Source of the DNA: Yanghanlia sp047501535
GTDB lineage: Bacteria > Pseudomonadota > Gammaproteobacteria > Burkholderiales > Burkholderiaceae_B
Assembly (NCBI RefSeq): GCF_047501535.1
Contig: NZ_JAZDRJ010000009.1
Location: 113,320 to 177,319 of the forward strand
Direction: 5' to 3'
Length of the DNA stretch: 64,000 nt
Shown here: in pieces, positions 25,801-35,333 of the stretch
Numbering within the stretch: position 1 is the first letter of the stretch
Layout: each line of letters begins with the position of its first letter
Notes under the pieces: model-generated
What the model was told of the DNA's origin: nothing
Seen by the model: only the letters and a program-made list of their open reading frames with translations
Databases searched by the model: none
Position numbers and translations under genes: made by a program

Positions 25801-28800
25801 TAATGCCAATCTCTTGAAGGGTGGCCCTGAAGGCTATGCATCCGGTCTGCGTTTCGTGCACGATGGCTCAGAAGTACGTGAATTCAAGTTTGGCGTGGTG
25901 GCCACGGACAGGTGGGGTCAGGACTCTGGAGATGCTGCTGAAGTAAGAATCCAGATTACAAACGTCAACGATGCGCCGTTGATTCCGAAGACTCCAGGCG
26001 ATACAACAACCAAGGCAGGCGAAGACCCTAATCAGATTGGCGATGATATCAAGAACAAAGCCATCACCGTATACGAAGGTGGCAAGCAAGGCATCACTAT
26101 AGAGTTTTTACAAGCATACGATTCCGACAGCACCGAGAAACAAGTTCAATACACCATTACAGAAGCGACAAAATATGGTGATCTGATGCTTAATGGCGCC
26201 AAGCTGGGCGCCGGTTCATCCTTCACGCAGAAAGACATTACCGACGGGAAACTGAGCTACGTACACCGTGGCGGTGAGGAGAATGCCGCTAGTGAGAATT
26301 ACGACGATCACTTCAAGTTCACCTTGTCCGACGGTGACCTGGAGCAGACAGGCAACGAATTCTGGATTCATGTTCGGCCTACAAACGACGCGCCAACCGT
26401 GGAAGTGCCCACCGGCCCGATCAAACCAGATGATCTTGGCGTAAACGTAATTAATGGCATTAAGGTTGATGATCCTGATCTGAAGGATATCGACACTGTT
26501 CACGAAAAAGACTTCGTCCAAGTTACGGTAAGGCTGAAGGATGGGGTCGGTACGGTTCAGACAACGGGTTTTACGTTTGAACCAAATAACCCTGCCGCAG
26601 GTGTGCTTATTTCGAACGAGGATGGCCTGCTGGTTCTGCAGGGTACTCGCGAGCAAGTCAATAATGCGCTGGACGGCTTGAAAGTCGAGTTTTCTGAGGA
26701 CAAAAACCTAAAATATACCCTGGAAATCATTGCTGATGACCGTTTGCGTAACACCGATGGCAGCCTGAAAGTTGATGGTGGCGGTAATCAAACTGCTAAT
26801 GGCGGTGATAAGAACCAACCAGAACAACCGGGTGGTGCGCTTGGTGAGATCAATTTCAATGAGTATGAATGGACCACGGAGTCTGTACCCACAGATCATG
26901 GGAATATCACTTCCAAGACAATAGAAATCTGGTCTTCATTAGAGAATGATCCGCCTGTTCTGGAGGTGCCATCAGACATCATCAAGGTTTATGAGGATGT
27001 TCTTTCGCATATAGATCTTGGCACATCCTTTGAGTTAAGCGATGTGGAATCTGCAGCATTTGATACACCTGTGACTCTGACCATCACCCTTAAAGGCGAT
27101 GCCTCTGTGTCTGAATTTGGGAAACTGCAGATCAGCAATGCGAACTTACCTTCGGGTTCTATTGGTGGTGTCACCATTATCGGGCAAGGAGGCGCTTCTC
27201 TGGCACTGGTAGGCAAAGCTTCGGATATCGAAGCTTTGTTGAAAGCCAGCGGCAACTCGGGCGGCCTTTACTACACTTCGCCTGGGGACGTTAACCACGA
27301 CTTGAATGGCGAGGATGGTACCAATGGTGATATCACCATTAACTTTTCTCTGGATGATAATGTCGGAAGTACGTCCGGAAGCGGCTCTGACCTTGGAAAG
27401 GAGCCAGAGGAAGGAAGCCGCGAAGAGAAGGCGGTCCACCTGAAGATCGTTGCTGTTAACGACGCGCCTACCGTTACAGCGCCTACCGGTGAAGATTCTG
27501 GAATCCTGACCATTGATTCTGCGGACTGGACGCCTGCGGGAGATTTCAGGCTGGCGGATGTGGATGCGAATGATGGCTATGCGACAGGTGAGAAGGACGG
27601 AATTATTCAGGTGACCGTCCGGGTGCTTGGCGCTGATGGCACTCCGTTAAACTTGGAGGCTTATGGCACATCAGGCATCAGCTTCCAATCAACGACGGCT
27701 GACCACGGCGCTGAAAGCGACGGCACTCTTAATGGCAGCAATAGCGCCCTGCGCATCTATGGCACGCTGGAACAGGTGCAGGCGTATTTGGACGGTTTGC
27801 AGGTGCGGTTTGCCAACGCGATGCAATCAAATCTGGACGGCGGTTTCAAACTGGAAGTCATCGTTGATGACCGTTTGTACGAAAAAAATGGTGCTGACTG
27901 GGTTCTGACAAAGGGTGGTGATGGCAAGCCACTGGCCAATGGCGGTGCTGTAAACCAGAACGGTACGGCTACGCCGCAGGAAATCTCTGACAAGCAGAGC
28001 CTCAACGTCTATACCGACAAGGTTGCGGGCTACGATGTTTTCAATATCGACAATGCCACGCGCGACCTCTTCATTTCCTCCATCAATGACCCGGCGGAAA
28101 TCGGTATTGGCGGTGTCTATGACGCAGATATAAAAACGCTGAGCGCCGTTGAAACAGGCGATACAAAGACGGTCACGCTTACCGGCCTGACTATCGCCGA
28201 CTCGGATGCGCAGCCCAATGACATATTGGACATCACCATTGCTGTGCCGGAAGGCTTTACCTTTGCAACCCCTCCCGAAAATAGCCCCGTGAGTGGTGAT
28301 GGTAAAACCATCACCCTGAGCGGAACCCTGACGCAGATCAATGGCTGGATGTCCAGCGTTACCATTAACCTTCCCGACACGGATGCTCCTGGCGCAGGCG
28401 CTCGGGAACAGGATTGGAACGGTTCCTTTGATTTCACTGTCACCGTCAATGATCGGGGCAATACGGGTGTAACGCCAGAAACAGCACCAGATGGTAAAAA
28501 TGGCAACGGCTTCACGATTGGGGTATATGACGGCAAACCGGCCATTGTCACGACGCGTACGTTGACGTTCACAGTCGCCCCCACCAACGATGCGCCGCTA
28601 GTCACGCTGCCTGAAGGCAAGACAGAAGCAAAAGAAACCCTTGCTCCTGTGGACGAGGATTTCAGCAATACCGCCGCGCCGACGCCAGGCACTACACCTA
28701 CCGTTGAGACCCTGTTCAGTAAGTATTTCGATGACAGTCGCGATGCCATCAATAACAACAGCAATGGCGATATAGGAGCCGTAGACGGTACGGACTCCGA

Positions 28801-31800
28801 TAGTTTCTGGGGCGTGGCTGTGATTGGCAACGCCGCTGATACGGATAATCAGGGTAAATGGCAGTACTGGAATGGCACAAGTTGGGCCGACATTCCCACA
28901 ACAGTGGGCGATGGTACAGCCTTGCTGTTGAGCAAGGATACAGCCATCCAGTTCCTTCCCAGTAAGGATTGGAACGGCACCCCTGGTGAGCTGACTGTGC
29001 GCTTGGTGGAAGACAACACCAATAACGACACTACATCCACAACGACAACGATGACTTCCGGCACGACCGTGAACATCACCTCGGGTGGCGGCTTCGGTGG
29101 CACCAGCCTTTACAGCGAGGTCACGGTGAAGCTGGCTACGTCCGTGACCGCGATCAATGACGCACCCACGATCAAGCCGGGTGTCACCATTCCCGCTATT
29201 CCCGTGATCGAAGATGCCACTGCGCCGGAGGGGAACAAGGTAAACGATCTTTTTGGTTCGAGCTTCGAGGATGTCACTGATACAGTGGCAGGCGGTTCCA
29301 GCAGCAACGAATTCGCTGGCGTGGCGATTGTCGGCGTGGATAGCTCGAATGGCACTTGGCAATATGACGATGGAACGGGTTGGAAAAACCTCCCGACCGA
29401 TATTGCCGAAGGTAATGCTTTCATCCTGAAGCCCACCGATGAACTTCGTTTTATACCGAATCCTGATTACAACGGCACGCCCGATGCGTCCGTATCCGTG
29501 CGCCTGATAGATAATTCAGTGGCTGTGCCGGATTCTGGTACAAGCGTTGACTTAACTGGCGACAAATCAGGGGGAACCACGCCGTATAGCGAACAATCCG
29601 TAAAGTTGACGGTGACGGTCGAGCCTGTAAACGACGCACCCACCTTGACTGTCGGGGGCAAGACTGAAGGTATTGAAGTCACACCTGCGGAAACGGAGGG
29701 TACGACCGGTGACGCCTTCGAGGTGTCTCTGCTTGAAGACACCGTGGTTGTCACTGACATTGACTTGTCCACCACGAGTAACCTTGGCAATGACGTCTTC
29801 GGCGATGGGGAAATTACCGTACAACTGACCGGCTTCATTACCGGAGATGTGCTGCGTCTGGCTTCGATGCCTGGTATGGATGGTCAAGCATCTTACGATG
29901 ATGCTTCAGGCAAGCTGACCATCAATCTGCTACCCACCGCCACTATTACGGAAGTGCAGAACATCCTTTCCGCCATCAAGTACGCGCACACCACTCAAGA
30001 CCCCACCAATATCAAGGGAGAGGACGGCACTCCGGTTCCCAGGGACTCGCTGACCTTCACCGTAACGCTCAGCGATGGCAATAACCAGCAAAGTGGCGGT
30101 CACGCCGGCGGCCCTAAACCGTTGAGCGCCGAGGTTAGTGGCACCATCAACCTGATCGCGGATAACGACCCACCTGTTGCCGTCCATGACGCCAACTCGC
30201 TGACCAATCTGCAAAATTCAGTGACGGGTAACCTGATTTTTGGAACAGGTAAAAATGGCGGTGGTACTGATATAACGCCAAACACTCCGGACAGCGACCC
30301 GGATACACCGACCGACCAGTTGAAAATCATCAACATAGAAGTCAAAACACCGGGGCATGGGAATACCACGCCTTCTCGCCCCATCGCGGGCGATGGCGGC
30401 GATGTCAAGATTAACGGCAAGTACGGCACCCTGACTATTCACCCGGACGGCACTTACACCTATGAACTGGATCACGACAACGAGGACGTGTTCAGCCATA
30501 CGTCGGGTACCTTGACGGAAACCTTCGAGTACACCCTGACTGACAGGGAGAACCCTGGGGATGACGATAAGGTCAGGGCCAACTTGGTGATCACCATCAA
30601 CGGAGCAACGCCGTCAGCGCCCACCATCACACCGAAGGATGGCAATGCTGCGGGTGACGCCGACGGCCACAATACCGTTTACGAAAAGGGTCTGCCCACC
30701 GGCAGCGTTGGCGATAACAGCCATAGTGTTGATGGCGTCATCGACCTCAAGACGGATTCCGGCCTTGTTTCGGTAGCGATTACCGGCAAGGATGGCACTA
30801 CGCTTGAACTGACACTGGCTCAGCTGAAAGGAGCGACTCCCGCTTCGCCTATTGAGATCGTGACTGAGCACGGTACCCTGAAGATTACCGGGCTTAATGT
30901 TATCGGCGGTACAGAGAACAGCCCTCGCACAGCAGAGGTGCTTTACACCTATACCCTGAATGAGGCTGTCGAGAATGCGGTTCCGGGCAACGCGGGTGAT
31001 GAAAATCACACCGATTCAATCGCCCTCAGTGTGAAACAAAATGGGGACCTGACAGGTTCTGGCACGCTGAACATATTTATTGTTGACGACGCCCCCACCG
31101 CCAACAATGACTCGAACACGATGACTGTTCAGCAGCCGAATGTGGCAGGCAATGTATTCGACAACGACACCATAGGCGCGGATGGCTACCCCAGCGGTGA
31201 CCCTGCCGTTAAGAACCCTGTAACAGGCGTTACGGGCGGGGATCCGCAGGGGGACGGCAGCTGGAAAGTGACCGGCGAATACGGCGAGCTGCATATTCAC
31301 CGCGACGGCAGCTACACCTATACGCCAGATAAAGATAAGTTGGCAAACGACCGTGCCACAGATTCGTGGGAAGAAAACTTCAACTACACCATTACCGACG
31401 CCGATGACGACCCGGCCACGGCCAAGCTGACCATCACCATTACCAATGAGGCGCCGGTAGCGAACCCGGATAACCACAGGGTGACGCCGGATACCCCGGC
31501 TACGGGCAATATCCTGACCAATGATAACGACCCGGACGGGCCTGACAAGGACCTCAAGATAACCGGTTTCGAATTTGAAGTCCCTGGTTTGGATGAGGAT
31601 GGTAATCCAACAACGAAGACTGTTAGCGGAAATCCGGGTGATGAGATTGACATTGATGGTGTCGGCAAGATCACCATCAATAAAGACGGAAGCTACCTAT
31701 TCATACCTGAGGATGGCTGGCAAGGTACTGTGCCGCCCATCACATACACGGTGGAAGATCCTTACGGCGCTACCAGCACATCCACGCTGACCATCACGGT

Positions 31801-32602
31801 TGCGCCGGATCCTGTGCCTGCGCCACCGCCAACGGATGATTTCTTCCGCCATCCGGAACCGCCGCCTCCGGGCACTCCCGTAGTGGGCGGCCCGCCGCCT
31901 CTGATCAGAGGTACTACCCCGCCTTCCTTCGGTTTGTACAACACGCCTACGGGCGAGGTGCGCAGCCCGGTAACGGGCGATCAGGTGCGTGATGTCAGCG
32001 TGTTCTTCGATGGCTCGGTATACAACAAGGTTCCGCGCGTGCCGCTGCCTTTCCACCCCATCGTCTATGTGAACCGCGAGGTGCAGGCGGCGCAGGATGA
32101 ACGCGCCGAGACGGATGCCCGTTCAATGAGCAACACCTTCTGGTCGCAGCCTGGCATGGTGGGCAGCAGTTCCATTGGCGCGGGCCTGGGGCAGGACCCC
32201 AACCTGTTCGTGGAACATGCCGTGCGCATGGCGCAGCGTGGCGGTGACATGATTGACAACCTGGTGCTGGGCCGCCTGGGGCGTGTTGGCCTGGGAGCCG
32301 ATGGCGCGCTGCCTGTGCCGGATCTTTCCGAGCCGGTCATGCGCGGCGTGGCGCCCGCAGTCCAGCCGCCTGCCGCCCAGCCGCCAGCTGAGCCTGCCGC
32401 GAACGAGGCGCCTGAAAACACCTCAGCACAGGACGAGGTCGCTCAGGGGGTGTCATCCGCCTTCATGGAAGCCGATGAATTGGCTGCCGAGGACGACGCC
32501 GCGCTGCAGCTCAGCCATGCCGCGCCTTCGTTCAGCGAACAGCTGCGAGGGGGTAGCGGGCGCCTGCCGGTGGTACTGCAGGCACCAAAGGATCTGTCTT
32601 GA
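22817..32602 (+). CDS. Giant LEPR-anchor, cadherin-like/VCBS repeat protein
   Basis: A 3261-residue acidic protein. The N terminus is basic, then LETRILFDGA (residues 44-53), a variant of the LEPRxLL/LEPRILFDGA motif that opens many giant repeat proteins. An acidic linker and about 15 modules follow, most ending in variants of VNDAP (such as ITPVNDAPVV, IVAVNDAPTV, VEPVNDAPTL). Several are CSPG/cadherin_3-like (LNGGRLGVGSIFTHEDV, LNGAKLGAGSSFTQKDI); two near residues 2500-2870 are VCBS-like (YGTLTIHPDGTYTY, YGELHIHRDGSYTY). The last 250 residues are Pro-rich, then a unique helical tail. I see no cysteine and no GGxGxD RTX repeats. Probably an exported surface or matrix adhesin. The ATG at 22817 is chosen because the LEPR motif normally lies near the N terminus; 22601 would add 72 residues. 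Confidence 0.85.
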   Translation: MTLRHRRRPSAPVTATRSAPQGATAINPAAKAAAFAPRLSRLALETRILFDGAAAVAADGAGEDPFFDAQPQSQQDDDKQQDNPLFDQGGDYVMADGEGQAGLNGQEDDNIIEDPLDAGDSDASGDVVAAGDGVGAPEAPVGEALKEEGEGGDLNGGFQPFSMTPMSTGDVNITVTLANEDPLQVSEPSDLNEEGAHVVDLTGWVLSGDDGTYTVTVKVQEESGITGPSGSIIEESGFTGTFTGTKAEIQSWLNSLSFQANDIELGSAARTVTIAVMAGEQELATREVVITPSNDPVKVVRNPEDEGVTLTINEGRDENGNFTAPQVLKWEINDPEVEAGAQIAEQIVYNLQEAPEHGYLTLNGGRLGVGSIFTHEDVESGRVKYVHEKTGADQNTPDTFKLRVNDGATPIGDSDVVEFTLEFTPINQLPTVSGGGVVYEHQPTNAKDTGSVGSYIQGNTGGDPGDDLNDALVQLTSLSEDDKGGTLWFTGTALIDGDEQYIDRALTASDLSGAGFFFKYASREGLRYEHDGREGDHSDSFKVKIFDGGGEGDSSEEATITLEIRPIDDDPVLGYEDGNGVIQEPTLEATVLAGEVGDPVDTNAVTLTKEVISATDVDTPPERLSFVVDYSASDMEHGQLQLKVGGTWWNLPSGSSFTMRDVEEGNVRYVQYDSADDAAETDTFFFRVIDNTTAMRWDNNGDPYDRIGGIYVDPEIQGSELDRHEFVINLKEFTGTGTGAEPLKNLNRDATEEALNAGKPTVEVSTTVAGEVKEGESIQIWGSKSDDEAEERPYISYEITGIEKDQITYTFMGFDADKGHPDAGYLTKGSVTLNKYDTFTQADLDAGLIRFVHHGGEKFFTSALFNVSAGTTELVNDEIVQQVWNQKLDFYITPVNDAPVVTGSDSQVIKEGETVYITPDILNVSDPDDDTSLVPDYTAPDIDSNETIDESHNYAVDHDDSKPLTFKVQDLPENGGVLEYWNGSGWVPVTAETVLNANLLKGGPEGYASGLRFVHDGSEVREFKFGVVATDRWGQDSGDAAEVRIQITNVNDAPLIPKTPGDTTTKAGEDPNQIGDDIKNKAITVYEGGKQGITIEFLQAYDSDSTEKQVQYTITEATKYGDLMLNGAKLGAGSSFTQKDITDGKLSYVHRGGEENAASENYDDHFKFTLSDGDLEQTGNEFWIHVRPTNDAPTVEVPTGPIKPDDLGVNVINGIKVDDPDLKDIDTVHEKDFVQVTVRLKDGVGTVQTTGFTFEPNNPAAGVLISNEDGLLVLQGTREQVNNALDGLKVEFSEDKNLKYTLEIIADDRLRNTDGSLKVDGGGNQTANGGDKNQPEQPGGALGEINFNEYEWTTESVPTDHGNITSKTIEIWSSLENDPPVLEVPSDIIKVYEDVLSHIDLGTSFELSDVESAAFDTPVTLTITLKGDASVSEFGKLQISNANLPSGSIGGVTIIGQGGASLALVGKASDIEALLKASGNSGGLYYTSPGDVNHDLNGEDGTNGDITINFSLDDNVGSTSGSGSDLGKEPEEGSREEKAVHLKIVAVNDAPTVTAPTGEDSGILTIDSADWTPAGDFRLADVDANDGYATGEKDGIIQVTVRVLGADGTPLNLEAYGTSGISFQSTTADHGAESDGTLNGSNSALRIYGTLEQVQAYLDGLQVRFANAMQSNLDGGFKLEVIVDDRLYEKNGADWVLTKGGDGKPLANGGAVNQNGTATPQEISDKQSLNVYTDKVAGYDVFNIDNATRDLFISSINDPAEIGIGGVYDADIKTLSAVETGDTKTVTLTGLTIADSDAQPNDILDITIAVPEGFTFATPPENSPVSGDGKTITLSGTLTQINGWMSSVTINLPDTDAPGAGAREQDWNGSFDFTVTVNDRGNTGVTPETAPDGKNGNGFTIGVYDGKPAIVTTRTLTFTVAPTNDAPLVTLPEGKTEAKETLAPVDEDFSNTAAPTPGTTPTVETLFSKYFDDSRDAINNNSNGDIGAVDGTDSDSFWGVAVIGNAADTDNQGKWQYWNGTSWADIPTTVGDGTALLLSKDTAIQFLPSKDWNGTPGELTVRLVEDNTNNDTTSTTTTMTSGTTVNITSGGGFGGTSLYSEVTVKLATSVTAINDAPTIKPGVTIPAIPVIEDATAPEGNKVNDLFGSSFEDVTDTVAGGSSSNEFAGVAIVGVDSSNGTWQYDDGTGWKNLPTDIAEGNAFILKPTDELRFIPNPDYNGTPDASVSVRLIDNSVAVPDSGTSVDLTGDKSGGTTPYSEQSVKLTVTVEPVNDAPTLTVGGKTEGIEVTPAETEGTTGDAFEVSLLEDTVVVTDIDLSTTSNLGNDVFGDGEITVQLTGFITGDVLRLASMPGMDGQASYDDASGKLTINLLPTATITEVQNILSAIKYAHTTQDPTNIKGEDGTPVPRDSLTFTVTLSDGNNQQSGGHAGGPKPLSAEVSGTINLIADNDPPVAVHDANSLTNLQNSVTGNLIFGTGKNGGGTDITPNTPDSDPDTPTDQLKIINIEVKTPGHGNTTPSRPIAGDGGDVKINGKYGTLTIHPDGTYTYELDHDNEDVFSHTSGTLTETFEYTLTDRENPGDDDKVRANLVITINGATPSAPTITPKDGNAAGDADGHNTVYEKGLPTGSVGDNSHSVDGVIDLKTDSGLVSVAITGKDGTTLELTLAQLKGATPASPIEIVTEHGTLKITGLNVIGGTENSPRTAEVLYTYTLNEAVENAVPGNAGDENHTDSIALSVKQNGDLTGSGTLNIFIVDDAPTANNDSNTMTVQQPNVAGNVFDNDTIGADGYPSGDPAVKNPVTGVTGGDPQGDGSWKVTGEYGELHIHRDGSYTYTPDKDKLANDRATDSWEENFNYTITDADDDPATAKLTITITNEAPVANPDNHRVTPDTPATGNILTNDNDPDGPDKDLKITGFEFEVPGLDEDGNPTTKTVSGNPGDEIDIDGVGKITINKDGSYLFIPEDGWQGTVPPITYTVEDPYGATSTSTLTITVAPDPVPAPPPTDDFFRHPEPPPPGTPVVGGPPPLIRGTTPPSFGLYNTPTGEVRSPVTGDQVRDVSVFFDGSVYNKVPRVPLPFHPIVYVNREVQAAQDERAETDARSMSNTFWSQPGMVGSSSIGAGLGQDPNLFVEHAVRMAQRGGDMIDNLVLGRLGRVGLGADGALPVPDLSEPVMRGVAPAVQPPAAQPPAEPAANEAPENTSAQDEVAQGVSSAFMEADELAAEDDAALQLSHAAPSFSEQLRGGSGRLPVVLQAPKDLS
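23300..31800 (+). repeat. Array of cadherin-like, CSPG and VCBS protein modules
   Basis: Within the giant gene, module boundaries recur as degenerate NDAP codon blocks about every 300-650 bp (for example near 25500, 25970, 26385, 27455, 28580, 29155 and 29630). The DNA repeats are diverged, not identical, so the modules are old or under diversifying change. Confidence 0.7.
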
Positions 32603-32658
32603 TGGCGGCCCTGCCATAGCAGCCGTGAACCCCTGGTTTTTCAGATTCGTGGCGGAAT

Positions 32659-32682
32659 GGCCCTGGCATTGATGCCGGGGCC
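32659..32682 (+). promoter_or_regulatory. Intercistronic hairpin between giant gene and exporter genes
   Basis: Arms 32659-32669 and 32672-32682 form an 11-pair stem (one G-U) with a two-base loop and no U run. It could stabilise the 3' end of the giant mRNA or partly uncouple the exporter genes from it. Confidence 0.55.
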
Positions 32683-32728
32683 CGCCTCTTAAACCCGATT
32701 TTCAATTATCAGATAAGAATCAACTCCC

Positions 32729-34381
32729 ATGTCCGTCATTTTGCCGAAATCCCTCAATCGCCCGAAAACCCCTGTGCGCCTGCTGGCGGTATCTGCCGTT
32801 GCGCTGGTGCTGGCCGGTTGCGGCACTGTTCAGCCTGTTCCTTTTACCGAGGATGAGCTCAAGGAGCGCATGGCGGAAGACCGCCTGCAGATGTACGCGG
32901 ATCAGGAACCGATCACAGCGCCTATCAGCTTCCATGAGGCCACGGCGCGCGCCCTGAAATACAACCTGGATTACAAGCTCAAGCTGATGGAAACGGCGCT
33001 TTCCCGCAGCCTGCACGATGTCTCCAAGTTCGAAATGCTGCCCGCTGTGGTGGCAAGCGCGGGTTACGTCAGCCGTAATAACGATTCCGGCGGCCGTTCC
33101 ATCGGTATCGAAGACCGTATTGAATCCCTGCGCCCCTCTACCTCGCAAGAGCGCGACCGCACCCTGGCCGATCTGACCTTTTCCTGGAACGTGCTGGATT
33201 TTGGCGTTTCCTACTACCGCGCCCAGCAGAAGGCCGACCAGGTGCTGATGGCGGAAGAGCGTCGCCGCAAGGTGGTTCAGAACGTGATGCAGGACGTGCG
33301 CAACAGTTACTGGCGCGCGCTGGGCGCCCAGAAGCTGCTGGGCCGCGTGGATAACCTGCTGGCGCGCGTGAATACCGCGCTTGAGCGGGCCCGCGAGATT
33401 GAGGACCAGGGCCTGATGCCGCGCCAGGAAGTGCTGGCTTACCAGCGCGCGCTGCTGGACGCCGTCAACCTGCTGACACTGCGCCGCCAGGATCTTGAAC
33501 TGGCCCGCGCCGAGCTGAGCGCGCTGATGTCCATCGCGCCGGGCACGCCTTACACCCTGGCCGATGAAAATGAACTGCCTCTGCCGCCTGTGCCCGCCAA
33601 TGTCGAGGCGCTGGAAACCATGGCCCTGGAGCGCCGCCCCGAGATCATGGAAGAGTGGTACCGCAAGCGCGTGACGGAAAACGACATCAAGGCCGCCAAG
33701 CTGCTGCTGTGGCCCAACCTGAACCTGGATGCGGGTATCCATTACGATTCCAACACGTACAACTACAACTCCAGCTGGGTGGATACCGGCCTGCGCCTGT
33801 CGTGGAATATTCTGAAGCTGACGCAATGGCCGTCGCTGAAGCGCGCTCATAAGTACCAGAACGAGACTGACGACATGCGCCGCATGGCGCTTTCCATGGC
33901 GGTGCTGACCCAGGTGCGTGTGGGCCTGCAGCGTTATGATCTCGCCTTGTCCGAGCTGGATTTCGCCAAGGAAAGCCTGCGCGTTGACCAGCAGCTGCTG
34001 AAATTCGCCGAAGCCGCCAGCCAGAGCCGCTTCCAGTCTGAACTGGAAGTGATTCGCGCCGAAGCCCGCGCGCTGCTGGCTGAGTACCAGCGCTACGCTT
34101 CGTATTCCAACGCCCAGGCGGCCTGGGGCCGGTTGTACAATTCGGTGGGCCTGGATGTTCTGCCTGAAGCCGTGGAAGACCACGATGTGCAGACCATTGC
34201 CAAGGCCATTGCCGACACTACCAACCAGTGGCAGCAGGAAGTGTTTGGCGTGACAGCGCAGGCTGCGGGCCAGCCCATTACGGCCACGCCGGTTTCGGTG
34301 TCGTTCCCGGCCAGCACACCGGCTGAACAGCTTGAGCAGTCTGCAATGCAGATCAGCCTGAGGGAAACCTCCGGCCGATAG
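32729..34381 (+). CDS. TolC-family outer membrane lipoprotein
   Basis: A 550-residue protein with a lipoprotein signal (LAVSAVALVLAGC, Cys near residue 31), then two OEP repeats rich in long helices (about 70-300 and 300-520), e.g. FHEATARALKYNLDYKLKLMET and TFSWNVLDFGVSYYRAQQKAD, the repeated WNxL/DFG strand motif of TolC-type channels. As a trimer it would form the outer-membrane exit duct. It opens a four-gene block behind the giant gene, so its likely cargo is that protein. Weak ribosome site. Confidence 0.9.
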   Translation: MSVILPKSLNRPKTPVRLLAVSAVALVLAGCGTVQPVPFTEDELKERMAEDRLQMYADQEPITAPISFHEATARALKYNLDYKLKLMETALSRSLHDVSKFEMLPAVVASAGYVSRNNDSGGRSIGIEDRIESLRPSTSQERDRTLADLTFSWNVLDFGVSYYRAQQKADQVLMAEERRRKVVQNVMQDVRNSYWRALGAQKLLGRVDNLLARVNTALERAREIEDQGLMPRQEVLAYQRALLDAVNLLTLRRQDLELARAELSALMSIAPGTPYTLADENELPLPPVPANVEALETMALERRPEIMEEWYRKRVTENDIKAAKLLLWPNLNLDAGIHYDSNTYNYNSSWVDTGLRLSWNILKLTQWPSLKRAHKYQNETDDMRRMALSMAVLTQVRVGLQRYDLALSELDFAKESLRVDQQLLKFAEAASQSRFQSELEVIRAEARALLAEYQRYASYSNAQAAWGRLYNSVGLDVLPEAVEDHDVQTIAKAIADTTNQWQQEVFGVTAQAAGQPITATPVSVSFPASTPAEQLEQSAMQISLRETSGR

Positions 34382-34411
34382 GGCCGGAGTTCTTCGTAAC
34401 CATTCATCACT

Positions 34412-35326
34412 ATGCACGCAATCACTCATCCACAACCAGGCGGGAACAAGGCAGCGGGCCCGGCGCGGGCGTTGGCAGCAGTTGCCGCGCTGGCGCTGAG
34501 CCTGGGAATGACAGGCGCTGCGGTGGCGCAGTCGGCCGATGCGGGCGGCGTGCCGCCCATGCCGGAACTGCCGCCCGTGCCCGCCATGCCGGTGGTGCCG
34601 CAAACGCCGCAGCCTGTGCCGCAAGCGCCCTTGCTGGCTCCCATTACGGAAGACCCGAACGCGATCCGCGTACTGCTCAGCCCCGAACTCGAAACCACGC
34701 TGGCGGCGCAGATGGTGGGGCGCATAGTGGAACTGCAGGCGAGGCTGGGTTCGGAAGTCAAGGAAGGCCAGCCGCTGGTGAGCTTTGACTGCAATGAATG
34801 GGATGCGCGCCTGAAAATGGCGCGCGCTGAAAATTCCGCCGCCCGCGAAACGCTGGGCGTCAAGCAGCGCCTGCACAAGTTGCAGGCGGCGGGCGATCTG
34901 GAAGTTTCCATGGCGCGCGCCGAAGTCCACAAAAGCGCTGCCGCCATAGAAGTCGCCCAGGCCCAGTTGGCGCATTGCGTGGTGAAAGCGCCCTTTGATG
35001 GCAAGGTGGTGAAGGTTCACGTCAAGCCGCACCAGGGCGTGAATATCGGCGCGCCTTTGGTAGAGCTGGTAAGCGATGGGCCTTTGAAGCTGCGCCTGAA
35101 TGTGCCTTCGCGCCTGCTGCGCCAGGTGCAGGTGGGTACGCCTATCGAAGTCGATATCATGGAAACCGGCAACAGCTATGTGGCGCGGGTTTCAGCGGTG
35201 AATGCGCGGGTGGATGCCGTGGCGCAAACCATCGAACTTGAAGCCACGCTGGATGACGTATCGGCGGAACTGCTGCCCGGCATGAGCGGCGTGGCCCGCC
35301 TGCCTGAAGCGCGTACGGGAGACTGA
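34412..35326 (+). CDS. Periplasmic adaptor (RND/HlyD-type membrane fusion protein)
   Basis: A 304-residue protein with a signal region (AAVAALALSLGMTGAAVAQ, residues 20-38), a Pro-rich linker (PPMPELPPVPAMPVVPQ), lipoyl half-motifs around MVGRIVELQARLGSEVKEG and VVKAPFDGKVVKVHVKPHQG, a very short helical hairpin (about 70 residues) and a beta-barrel. It has no membrane anchor beyond the signal. It probably contacts the TolC-like channel in the periplasm. It begins 30 bp after the channel gene and ends eight bases before the next adaptor gene. Confidence 0.88.
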   Translation: MHAITHPQPGGNKAAGPARALAAVAALALSLGMTGAAVAQSADAGGVPPMPELPPVPAMPVVPQTPQPVPQAPLLAPITEDPNAIRVLLSPELETTLAAQMVGRIVELQARLGSEVKEGQPLVSFDCNEWDARLKMARAENSAARETLGVKQRLHKLQAAGDLEVSMARAEVHKSAAAIEVAQAQLAHCVVKAPFDGKVVKVHVKPHQGVNIGAPLVELVSDGPLKLRLNVPSRLLRQVQVGTPIEVDIMETGNSYVARVSAVNARVDAVAQTIELEATLDDVSAELLPGMSGVARLPEARTGD

Positions 35327-35333
35327 ACCCAAG

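Noticed and set aside
23300..31800. RTX-type calcium-binding adhesin with standard type I secretion
   Set aside because: I see no GGxGxDxxx nonapeptide runs and no ABC exporter gene next to it; modules are cadherin-like, CSPG and VCBS.
23300..31800. CRISPR-like repeat array
   Set aside because: Repeats are protein modules of hundreds of bases with diverged DNA; no short identical direct repeats with spacers were seen here or elsewhere in the window.
32720..35032. A 770-residue minus-strand frame opposite the TolC-like and adaptor genes
   Set aside because: It is a GC-rich antisense shadow; the plus-strand frames show clear TolC and adaptor families with matching gene boundaries.
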